Below, one piece after another: positions 1 to 6,949 of a stretch of DNA of 64,000 bases. The stretch comes from Acetatifactor sp. (lineage in GTDB: Bacteria > Bacillota > Clostridia > Lachnospirales > Lachnospiraceae), in contig JAFLRN010000002.1 in NCBI GenBank assembly GCA_022511385.1, positions 41,756-105,755 of the forward strand, written 5' to 3'. Positions within the stretch are counted from its first letter, which is position 1. Every line of letters begins with the position of its first letter. Position numbers and translations under genes: made by a program. Below the pieces are notes generated by a model. The model was not told where the DNA came from, did not search any database, and worked only from the letters and a program-made list of their open reading frames with translations.

Positions 1-2
1 TG

Positions 3-479
3 AATGGTAAATTACGCACAGCAGATGGACTGCAGAATCTATACAATATTTCGCAGCTGGGCTTGATTGTACAGGGGGGAAAAAAGAAGTTCTTTGTTGA
101 TAAATGGATCGCCACCTTGAGAAATAGGAATAAGCGTCAATTTACCAGAGAGCAGTCCCTGGAACTGGCAGCTGCCGCCATTAAAATTTCCGCAGGGAAG
201 CAGGAGCTGGACACAATCTGTCTCATGGGCTGTAACTTAAAAGCAGGGGCGGATGTTGTGTGTCAGGAGCTTAAGGAGAGGCTGGGAAAAGAAAATATTG
301 CAGTTCAGATTCTGGATAATGTACTCTACGACGCAGAGGAAATGGAAAAGCTGGAAAGCGCCAAAGGTATTGTGTTGGTAGAAAAAGCAATGTCAACAAT
401 GTACAATGAGATCCTTCGCGAACTTGAGTTAGCTTCGCGCCAGGGTATTACGGTGCTGGGTGGAATTGTGGTAGAGTAG
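3..479 (+). CDS. Chain-length determinant (Wzz)-like protein, C-terminal part
   Basis: The reading frame is open from the left edge, so the gene begins outside the window; about 158 codons are visible and a TTG at 63 is only an internal codon. The visible part has the look of the cytosolic C-terminal region of clostridial polysaccharide co-polymerases: a helix-rich segment, then a core where hydrophobic strands alternate with helices (ICLMGCNL, GIVLVEKAMST) and a final strand ending GGIVVE just before the stop. Such proteins set polymer length in capsule or wall glycan synthesis. No Walker motif is visible in this part. The large polysaccharide cluster further right fits, but an accessory strip separates them. 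The family call rests on general resemblance only. Confidence 0.5.
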   Translation, partial: NGKLRTADGLQNLYNISQLGLIVQGGKKKFFVDKWIATLRNRNKRQFTREQSLELAAAAIKISAGKQELDTICLMGCNLKAGADVVCQELKERLGKENIAVQILDNVLYDAEEMEKLESAKGIVLVEKAMSTMYNEILRELELASRQGITVLGGIVVE

Positions 480-490
480 TGTCCAAAGGT

Positions 491-588
491 TAAGCGCCAG
501 GCTACGGAGTGCGAACACTCCACAGCCTGGCGCCTTTATCTTTAGTACAAGATAAGTTTAAGCATTTTTCCTGCAACCGTCATTTTTG
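491..588. repeat. Left copy of a ~95-base direct repeat
   Basis: This stretch is about 85 to 90 percent identical by eye to 4218-4312. Both begin TAAGCGCCAGG, contain the same GC-rich hairpin, then share the tail CTTTATCTTTAGTACAAGAT and a matching AT-rich flank. The two copies enclose the Rpn and eCIS-core genes. They may be recombination or insertion scars, or a mobile terminator cassette. Confidence 0.75.
494..533 (+). terminator. Rho-independent terminator in left repeat
   Basis: The arms GCGCCAGGCT and AGCCTGGCGC pair perfectly, and inside them GGAGTG pairs with CACTCC around a CGAA tetraloop. A T-rich tail (TTTATCTTT) follows. It sits 14 bases after the stop of the chain-length gene. 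Confidence 0.85.
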
Positions 589-688
589 GAAGTGTTAGAT
601 GGCGAACGGAAGCATTGAAGCACCTGAATAAGCCATATCGGAATCGGCCTTGTGAATAAAAGTACGGAAACTTAAGTAAAATTTTTTA

Positions 689-717
689 TTGCATGTTTTT
701 CATTTATATGCTAATAT
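689..717 (+). promoter_or_regulatory. Sigma-A promoter for the Rpn gene
   Basis: TTGCAT (689-694), a 17-base spacer and TAATAT (712-717) with an upstream TG extension. The leader to the start at 882 would be about 160 bases, AT-rich and without an obvious structure. The rest of the 480-881 gap holds only the repeat and terminator described above. Confidence 0.6.
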
Positions 718-881
718 CAACTCAAAGCATAATGTTTCTAGTATAACAATAACATCAATCAACCAATCTATTGATTTCAGAAAATCTATGCTTTTATACC
801 AAACCATTAATAAAAAAGCAGGAGATTTTCAAAAGTATTGTATTTATCCCCACATTCTCCTGCAGAACAGGAGGAAAATGT

Positions 882-1757
882 ATGGGGAAAACAATATCAT
901 TAAAGTACGACTTTAGTTTCAAGTATCTGTTCCTGAATGAGACAGTGCGGCGGCATTTCATCAGTGATGCGCTGGGGATTCCCTTACAAGAGATTCGTTC
1001 AGCGAGGCTGTCGAATACATTTCTCTGGAAACGGTACTGGAAGCAGAAGCAGGGCATTCTTGATGTGGTTGTGGAGCTGAATGATGACAGCAAGGTGAAC
1101 ATTGAGCTGCAGATTGAGATGCTGTCTTACTGGGACAGGCGCAGCCTGTTCTACTTGTCTAAGCTTTTTACGGAAGGTTTGCTTTCGGGTCAAAAGTACA
1201 ATAAATTGAAAAGATGCATCTGTATCAGCATACTGGGCTTTAACCTGGATGAGCGTACTGAGTACCATAAGGTGTATCGTCTGCGTGATGAAACAGGATA
1301 TGATTTCTCGGACATGCTGGAGGTTCATGTGATCGAGTTGAATAAGTCGTTGAGCGGTACCCATAGGATGGATGATTGGATCCGGTTGTTCAATGTTAGA
1401 ACGGAGGAGGAGCTGGAAATGTTGGAAGAGAGCACAAAGAGCTTGGGTATATTAGAGGCAATCAGAGAGGTTAGGGTCATGAGCCTTAGAAAGAATTTAA
1501 GATTGATACATGAAGCACGCCAAAAAGAAATCCGCGACAGAGATGCCCGGGAAGACTATGTTCGGAGCGAGGGAATTAAGCAGGGCTTAGAACAGGGGTT
1601 AGAGCAAGGCTTAGAACAGGGCTTAGAACAGGGCGAGAATCGCGTGAACCGCCTATATCGTGCGCTTATAGCCGATGGGCGGTATGAAGACTTGGAAAAA
1701 TCTATTCATGATAAGCAACTTCGTGAACAGCTATATCAGGAGTATGGGATTAAGTAG
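882..1757 (+). CDS. Rpn/PD-(D/E)XK family putative transposase-nuclease
   Basis: The protein resembles the Rpn (recombination-promoting nuclease) and PDDEXK-transposase family common in Clostridia. The start at 882 (MGKTISLKYD) follows a strong AGGAGG; an upstream in-frame ATG at 771 lacks one. The N-terminal part has the family opening (FSFKYLFL) and a nuclease core in which D of ILDVVVEL and the E-x-Q of NIELQIEM are the likely metal ligands. The C-terminal part is helical and includes a four-unit GLEQ tetrapeptide tract (about 1585-1635) that can expand or contract by slippage. Rpn proteins have been linked to RecA-independent recombination and to phage defence. A decayed relative lies just downstream. 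Confidence 0.8.
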   Translation: MGKTISLKYDFSFKYLFLNETVRRHFISDALGIPLQEIRSARLSNTFLWKRYWKQKQGILDVVVELNDDSKVNIELQIEMLSYWDRRSLFYLSKLFTEGLLSGQKYNKLKRCICISILGFNLDERTEYHKVYRLRDETGYDFSDMLEVHVIELNKSLSGTHRMDDWIRLFNVRTEEELEMLEESTKSLGILEAIREVRVMSLRKNLRLIHEARQKEIRDRDAREDYVRSEGIKQGLEQGLEQGLEQGLEQGENRVNRLYRALIADGRYEDLEKSIHDKQLREQLYQEYGIK

Positions 1758-1835
1758 GTCACAGGGGTTTTCATTGGATAAGATAAAGCCTGCATTGGAA
1801 TAAGAAAAGCCGAATTATTCTCACATCCTATTGTG

Positions 1836-1934
1836 CGGAAGATAGCTGCGGAGGAGTAGGGAATGCTGGAAGCAAGTACAAAGAATATGAGCATAACTGA
1901 GGAATTCAAGAAGTCAGGGAGCTTATGTATATGA
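1836..1934 (+). pseudogene. Decayed fragment of an Rpn-family gene
   Basis: The frame containing ATG 1863 reads MLEASTKNMSITEEFKK. This matches MLEESTKSLGILEAIRE of the intact Rpn protein upstream at 8 of 17 positions, at the same place in the family. The codons before it are interrupted by TAG (1857-1859), and another stop follows at 1932. There is no start or remaining domain, so it is best read as a remnant of a second copy. Confidence 0.5.
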
Positions 1935-2020
1935 ATATGTTTATAGCCATCTGTTATCTTCGAGTTAGGCTGTCAATTGTCCCTGGGTAGCATTAGAACA
2001 GATTCGAGGAGATGATCATT

Positions 2021-4213
2021 ATGGCGGAGTTCGTGACAAAAGAAAAAACAAAAGAAAATCGTACCGGCATTCCTACACAGCTCAAAGAGCGCATGGAGCA
2101 GCGCACAGGGTTATCTTTTGATGACGTGCGGGTGCACTATAACTCAGGTATGCCGTCAAAGCTGGGGGCGCTTGCCTATACGCAGGGGAATCAGGTGGAA
2201 ATCGGCCCTGGGCAGGAGCGGCATTTGCCTCATGAGCTTGGGCATGTGGTGCAGCAGAAGCTGGGGCTTGTTCGGGCCAACGCGATGCATCCCTGCGGTG
2301 TGGCTATGAACACGGAAGAGGAGCTGGAGCGGCAGGCGGATGAGATTGGAGCCGGGAGAAGCTTTGGTATGTCTCCCTCAGGCAATACCGGTATGGGTGT
2401 TGTACAGAGGTACAAGATCATGGACGGCTGCACGTTTGCACAAGCCCCGTCACCGGAGGAAAATAGCAAGGTGATGGTTAAAAATGGGGAACCGGCATCA
2501 ATCTACTTTGAACAATCGGTGGTGGACGCTGCTGCCAGAATCTTAAATCCTCTTGGTATCGTAAATACTGGAAAGGGTGATGTATATTCAAATCCTAAAA
2601 CAAAAAAGAGAATTGGTTTTTTTTACCGTTATGCACAGGGAAAAATACCGGAAATTCGACAACTTCCAAAAACTGTAGGGTATTTAAATCAAGAAGAAGA
2701 AACAGGTGAGCAACCTCTCCGTCCGGAAGAAAAAAAGAAGAGGGCAAAATTGCTTATGGCTGAGCAGGCTAGGATTACTGGTGAATTGTTGAACCGGACA
2801 AAGGAGATACGAAATAATATAATAAGTGATCAATTAAATGAAATATCCCAGCAGGCGTTAAAGGCAATTTCTGAATTTATTGCTCAGTATCAAAATAAAG
2901 AGAACTCTGTTAAATATATAGCAATTTACTCATTGGGTGAAGATATCATCCTTGACATCTTTACCCTGCTCAGTATAGTTAATCGGTTGAAGGAGACTGA
3001 TCCGTTTGGCCTTGCTCCTATCGAGGCGGAACACAAAAAACTTATGGCAGCAAAAGCGAACTTGACCAGTGATGTTGATCAAGAAATATCTTTCGTATTC
3101 CGCCTTTTCGATGAGTTTCAGGGGAAGGTGCAGAATTGGAAAAAAAGTGGAGGAATAGAGGATTTATCAGTTGAAATTAGATTTTATGCCGAGTATTTAA
3201 AAAATCTGTGTAACCAACCATTCGAGAAGATGGCCGAGGCCATAAGTTTGCTGCAAAAATTTGCTACAGACCTGCCCGATATTTTGATTGCACTGGAAAT
3301 TGTGATAGAGGATTTGGAATACCGTCAGCAGCAAATCGATGGAGAGAAAAATGAGGAGGTGGTGCAATATATTCCTTATATGCCCACTGGGTGTGGTGCG
3401 TCTGCACTATATCGGGAAAAATTGAGTACTTCTTTAAAATCTGGCCAGGCGAAGTTTACCAATACAAACTTCGGAGGGCCTTTGGATGAATGGGCAGAAT
3501 CTATGGATGAAGAGGAAGAGTCTATGGATGAGGAGGAGGCTATAGATAAAAGGGGGCCTATTCATTGGCTGTACCATTTTGGGACACCAATCCACGTGTT
3601 TAACGAGCTTAATATGATAGGACCAGATGATAGGCTTTTCATAGAGGATGCGGTTGGAAAGTCTTCCGATGAAAACGAACTTGCAAATGCACATTGGGGA
3701 GCATATATTTATGGGCGCAGTGAGGATGAAGATTTGAGCTGGCAATTGAATGCAGCCGAAATAAAATATGAAAAGCTGGATTGCAGATTCAACGAGCTTT
3801 CAGAAAGCTTAAGACAAACCTTCTTCAAATCGAATAATATAAATACAAATAGTATATTCAAAATGGAATATGGGGAGAATGGTTGTTTAGGGGAATTGGA
3901 GATTGTTGCCCGGGATAATATGTTAAAATATAAATTTTCTCCGCACCCTAAGCAATATAAGTTATATGCGAAGCATTTCACGATGAATGTGGCAAAAGCA
4001 ATCGCTGATGATTTTGTCCTGCAGGCGCTTAATACGATGAAGGAGAACGATTCGAAAAAATGGCTGTTGATCATAGAAAATTTAAAGGGTTTTCCAGAGA
4101 AGGCTGTGCTTGAAAAAAGAAAAACAGAATCGTCTGTACCGTTCGAGACGGTGGTTAATGGGGTTGCAATAGAGAACTTAAATCCTTTTAAGGATATTCT
4201 TAAAAAAGACTAA
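2021..4213 (+). CDS. eCIS-core (DUF4157) protein with an unrecognised C-terminal domain
   Basis: Residues 10-115 form an eCIS-core/DUF4157 domain: FDDVRVHYNS, then the zinc-peptidase-like HELGHVVQQ (H71, E72, H75) and ELERQADEIG downstream. The domain is known from proteins carried by extracellular contractile injection systems and from polymorphic toxins. About 600 residues follow that I do not recognise: a helical, probably coiled-coil middle (about 225-440), then a region with GCGASALY, two acidic MDEEE repeats, HWLYHFGTPIHVF and AHWGAYIYG. Start 2021 is preferred to ATG 2012, because GAGGAG touches 2012 but is well spaced from 2021. Base composition drops sharply after the first domain, as if a new C-terminus had been joined on. 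No sheath, tube or baseplate genes are nearby. A toxin or secreted effector is inferred. Confidence 0.75.
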   Translation: MAEFVTKEKTKENRTGIPTQLKERMEQRTGLSFDDVRVHYNSGMPSKLGALAYTQGNQVEIGPGQERHLPHELGHVVQQKLGLVRANAMHPCGVAMNTEEELERQADEIGAGRSFGMSPSGNTGMGVVQRYKIMDGCTFAQAPSPEENSKVMVKNGEPASIYFEQSVVDAAARILNPLGIVNTGKGDVYSNPKTKKRIGFFYRYAQGKIPEIRQLPKTVGYLNQEEETGEQPLRPEEKKKRAKLLMAEQARITGELLNRTKEIRNNIISDQLNEISQQALKAISEFIAQYQNKENSVKYIAIYSLGEDIILDIFTLLSIVNRLKETDPFGLAPIEAEHKKLMAAKANLTSDVDQEISFVFRLFDEFQGKVQNWKKSGGIEDLSVEIRFYAEYLKNLCNQPFEKMAEAISLLQKFATDLPDILIALEIVIEDLEYRQQQIDGEKNEEVVQYIPYMPTGCGASALYREKLSTSLKSGQAKFTNTNFGGPLDEWAESMDEEEESMDEEEAIDKRGPIHWLYHFGTPIHVFNELNMIGPDDRLFIEDAVGKSSDENELANAHWGAYIYGRSEDEDLSWQLNAAEIKYEKLDCRFNELSESLRQTFFKSNNINTNSIFKMEYGENGCLGELEIVARDNMLKYKFSPHPKQYKLYAKHFTMNVAKAIADDFVLQALNTMKENDSKKWLLIIENLKGFPEKAVLEKRKTESSVPFETVVNGVAIENLNPFKDILKKD

Positions 4214-4217
4214 AAGC

Positions 4218-4312
4218 TAAGCGCCAGGCCGCGGAGTGCGAACACCCCACAGCCTGGCGCCTTTATCTTTAGTACAAGATAAATTTTAAACATTTTTTCA
4301 GCAAACGTCAAT
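4218..4312. repeat. Right copy of the ~95-base direct repeat
   Basis: Counterpart of 491-588. The hairpin arms and the tail are kept, with scattered substitutions including one that breaks an A-T pair in the inner stem (CACCCC in place of CACTCC). It begins four bases after the stop of the eCIS-core gene. Confidence 0.75.
4221..4260 (+). terminator. Terminator hairpin in right repeat
   Basis: GCGCCAGGC and GCCTGGCGC pair around an inner GGAGTG/CACCCC stem with one mismatch. TTTATCTTT follows. Confidence 0.8.
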
Positions 4313-4345
4313 TGGCAAATTCGACAAAAATCGAGCCAATTTTTT
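4311..4345 (+). terminator. Second hairpin with T-run
   Basis: ATTGGC pairs with GCCAAT around an inner TCGA/TCGA stem, followed by TTTTTT. It would back up the terminator just upstream and separate the eCIS-core gene from the opposing XRE gene. Confidence 0.65.
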
Positions 4346-4394
4346 GGTACTATTTACTAGTAATACACTAAGCTTCCTCCACAACAAGATTATT

Positions 4395-4757
4395 TTATGT
4401 CGTAGGATTCTCGAAACGGGCCACCATTATAAAAAGTTTTAACAAATGTACAAGGTTCATCAAATGCTCCTCTGATAGGTTTTCTCCCAGCCACAGGAGG
4501 TCAGAGACCGTAAAGAGACCGAAAATGTATTGATCAAGGCCTATTAACTTCTGGTTCCGCTGCGTACGTCCCAGAAGGTAGTCCACGGATACACCGTAAA
4601 AATTGGCAAAACTGATCAATGTTTCCGGATCGGGAGAATGAACGCCGTTTTCATAATTGCTGATCGTTCCGGAAGAGCACATCAGATATTCAGCTAATAC
4701 CGCCTGACTGATACCTGAAAGTTTCCTGAGCTGCTTTAATCTGGCTGCAAGTTCCAT
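4395..4757 (-). CDS. XRE-family helix-turn-helix regulator
   Basis: A 120-residue protein with an N-terminal HTH_3 domain: LKQLRKLSGISQAVLAEYL, the recognition helix region SSGTISNYENG, and SVDYLLGRT closing the domain at about residue 67, as in SinR- or Cro-like repressors. The remaining 50 residues are hydrophobic and helical and could mediate dimerisation or ligand sensing. The start at 4757 has a perfect AAAGGAGGAAA upstream; a longer frame reaching 4880 lacks one. The gene is single and faces the eCIS-core gene tail to tail. Its target is unknown. Confidence 0.8.
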   Translation of the reverse strand: MELAARLKQLRKLSGISQAVLAEYLMCSSGTISNYENGVHSPDPETLISFANFYGVSVDYLLGRTQRNQKLIGLDQYIFGLFTVSDLLWLGENLSEEHLMNLVHLLKLFIMVARFENPTT

Positions 4758-4978
4758 AAATGTTTCCTCCTTTGTAAGAAAAATATAATTGATGGTGTTT
4801 AACTGGCGTCCTTGCGTAGAAAGCAGGGATACTAGTTGACTACATAATATCATTTTATTCAAATTACTGTCTGTTATCAACAGTTATTATTAATATAAAT
4901 GAAAACTTCTATATAGATATAAATTAATTTCTAAAATGTTGCGTTTTTTTAGAATATGGGATTATATTTTAGAAAAAA

Positions 4979-5007
4979 TTGACATGACTACAGATATGTA
5001 GTAAAAT
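4979..5007 (+). promoter_or_regulatory. BlaI-type promoter with operator dyad in the spacer
   Basis: TTGACA (4979-4984), 17-base spacer, TAAAAT (5002-5007). The perfect dyad ACTACA-GATA-TGTAGT (4987-5002) fills the spacer and carries the TACA/TGTA half-sites typical of BlaI/MecI operators. A bound repressor would block RNA polymerase directly, so the blaI-M56 pair is probably self-repressed. Confidence 0.8.
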
Positions 5008-5034
5008 GTAACTGCACATAAGGAGGTGAAAAAG

Positions 5035-5415
5035 GTGAAGAACAGCTATAAATTAGCTGCAGCAGAGCGAGAAATTATGGAAGTTTTGTGGGCAAACGAT
5101 GGAAAGCTTTCTACCGGGGACTTGATGGATCAAATGCAGGAACGTGGAAAAAAGTGGAAGAGACAGACTTTGAATACGCTTTTGACAAGGCTGGAAGAAA
5201 AAGATGTGATAAGCCGCCCACGCGCTTATGTGGAAGCAAAGATGACAGAAAAAGACTTGCAGCAGCTTCAAGCCAAAGAAATCCTGGACCATTTCTATGG
5301 GGGTAAGCTAAATAATTTTTGTGCCGCTCTGGTTGGGAATGCAAGGATAGACGAGGAAGAAGCGGCCAGACTTAACGCGTTGATTGATGAACTTGTGGAA
5401 AAAAAGAGAGGCTAA
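5035..5415 (+). CDS. BlaI/MecI-family transcriptional repressor
   Basis: A 126-residue winged-helix repressor. Residues 1-70 carry the DNA-binding fold (AAEREIMEVLWAN, RQTLNTLLTRLEEKDVI) and the C-terminal helices serve for dimerisation, the usual BlaI/MecI layout and length. GTG 5035 is chosen because AGGAGG at 5021-5026 is properly spaced from it; GTG 5026 overlaps the Shine-Dalgarno sequence. A matching operator sits in its promoter, and the M56 sensor protease starts 8 bases after its stop, the classic arrangement for signal-triggered repressor cleavage. No beta-lactamase or penicillin-binding protein gene is adjacent, so the regulated target is unknown. Confidence 0.9.
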   Translation: MKNSYKLAAAEREIMEVLWANDGKLSTGDLMDQMQERGKKWKRQTLNTLLTRLEEKDVISRPRAYVEAKMTEKDLQQLQAKEILDHFYGGKLNNFCAALVGNARIDEEEAARLNALIDELVEKKRG

Positions 5416-5423
5416 GACACAAC

Positions 5424-6728
5424 ATGGCGTATTTGATGCTAATGACATTGGCAGGTACTATCCTGTTTTTACTGTATTTTGTATGGGAGAAGATCTGTGG
5501 AGAACATGTGAGCGAGCGTATGAAGTATGCAGTGTTGGTCGTGATCATGTTTGTTCATGTGATGCCTCTTATGGGACTGAGAGCTTTATATAGGTCTTTG
5601 CTGGATCTGTTTCCGCTGCCTCAAACGGTTCAAGAAGCGAATGTGCTGGTGCATGTGGCAGAGGTCAATACTGCAACGGAGACCTATACCACTCCGGATT
5701 ATAGGTTGAGAATCCTGATTATGGTAGTCTGGCTAAGTCTCGCTGTTTTATTGCTTTTGAGACAATGCATCTCATATTTATACAAAAGGATCCAGTTAAG
5801 GGGAGTTGCAGGCGCGTGCCGCTCTGAAACAGGTGTCAAAATCGTGGAGCGGCTTCAAAAGGAGGAATTCGGTCTCAAGAGAAGAATAGATGTCCTTCAG
5901 ATAGATAGCGATGAGAGTCCATATACCATGGGTGTATTCAGGCCAGTGGTGGTTCTCACCCGAAAACTGGATGAGGATGAGCTGACATGGGCTTTGAGAC
6001 ATGAACTGACTCATATCAAACAGGGAGATGTGATGTTTAAGCTCATGCTTGAGCTGGTGTGCTGTCTTTACTGGTTTAACCCGATCCTGCGATGGTTCAA
6101 AAAACATTTTTTAAATACATGTGAGTTCGCCTGCGACGCAGGGGTGGCTAATGGTCGTACAAAAGAAGAACGCGGTGCATATTCCAAGGTGCTCACAAAA
6201 ATCGCCACAAAGAAAAAGGGAACGGTTATGAGCAACGCTCTGGCGGATGATGATGAAATTATACAGGAAAGGATAAGCTTGATAATGAACAGTAGAAAAA
6301 TGAAACGTTGGGAAAAGATTATTGCAGTTAGTGTTTTGGCAGTGTTTATGTTCGCGGACTCTTTGGTGGCATTTGCGTATCCGAGCGCGTATCATGTGGA
6401 GGATGAGACAGAAATTGATGCAATTGTAAGTTATGCAAAAGCTGGGGATGGCCTTTGGACAAATGGTGAAAATAATCTTGTATTTGAAGTATTGTATGAT
6501 AAAGAGTTTATTGATGAAAACGGAACAATTACACCGGCTAATGACGCTCAACCAACGGTATTATGCCCAGGGCATAAATGGTTACAAGGGTATTTTCAGG
6601 TACATGAAAAAAATGATGATGGCGGATGCACGGTAACTGTTTTTAATTCTAGGAGATGCCCTTATTGCAATACCATTGTTGTAGAAAGCCTATATGCGAC
6701 TTATATTTATGTTGTTTGCCCTCATTGA
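5424..6728 (+). CDS. M56 (BlaR1-like) membrane metalloprotease with a Cys-rich ectodomain
   Basis: A 434-residue sensor protease. Three membrane segments lie at about residues 4-24, 34-52 and 95-113, followed by a cytosolic zinc-protease domain with HELTH (H193, E194, H197) and a third ligand in EFACDAG (E234). A fourth membrane segment is at about 309-328. In BlaR1 a penicillin-binding domain of about 250 residues would follow; here the outer part is only about 105 residues and contains CPGH (C381), C412, CPYC (C422, C425) and a terminal CPH (C432). Signal sensing outside would activate the protease to inactivate the upstream BlaI. The Cys/His pattern suggests metal binding or redox sensing (inference). 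Confidence 0.85.
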   Translation: MAYLMLMTLAGTILFLLYFVWEKICGEHVSERMKYAVLVVIMFVHVMPLMGLRALYRSLLDLFPLPQTVQEANVLVHVAEVNTATETYTTPDYRLRILIMVVWLSLAVLLLLRQCISYLYKRIQLRGVAGACRSETGVKIVERLQKEEFGLKRRIDVLQIDSDESPYTMGVFRPVVVLTRKLDEDELTWALRHELTHIKQGDVMFKLMLELVCCLYWFNPILRWFKKHFLNTCEFACDAGVANGRTKEERGAYSKVLTKIATKKKGTVMSNALADDDEIIQERISLIMNSRKMKRWEKIIAVSVLAVFMFADSLVAFAYPSAYHVEDETEIDAIVSYAKAGDGLWTNGENNLVFEVLYDKEFIDENGTITPANDAQPTVLCPGHKWLQGYFQVHEKNDDGGCTVTVFNSRRCPYCNTIVVESLYATYIYVVCPH

Positions 6729-6851
6729 GTGTCTGATTAATCATAAAAGCAGAATAAGATCGCTGTGTTATATAGCACAAAGGTGATGTAGAAGCTAATA
6801 CTTACATTAAAATTTTGTTGTACAATAACGGCATAAAATAGAGACAAAAGA

Positions 6852-6894
6852 AATACCCGCACAAGCAGCCCTCATATCTGCTTGTGCGGTATTT
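6852..6894. terminator. Bidirectional terminator between M56 gene and hipA
   Basis: The arms AATACCCGCACAAGCAG and CTGCTTGTGCGGTATT pair almost perfectly around a short loop, with A-rich and T-rich flanks suiting termination in both directions between convergent genes. Confidence 0.75.
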
Positions 6895-6949
6895 GTGTAT
6901 ATACGACATCTGATTTACTATTAAGCTTATTCGCCGGCCGCCCTCAAAA

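Noticed and set aside
689..916. Small open frame upstream of the Rpn gene
   Set aside because: It covers the promoter and leader of the Rpn gene, has no ribosome site and is AT-rich by composition.
1582..1635. Short tandem repeats as a possible CRISPR array
   Set aside because: The 12-base units lie in frame inside the Rpn gene and code for GLEQ; no spacers or cas genes are present.
5424..6728. Beta-lactam resistance regulation by the BlaI/M56 pair
   Set aside because: The sensor lacks a penicillin-binding domain and no beta-lactamase or PBP gene is near, so the resistance reading is not supported.
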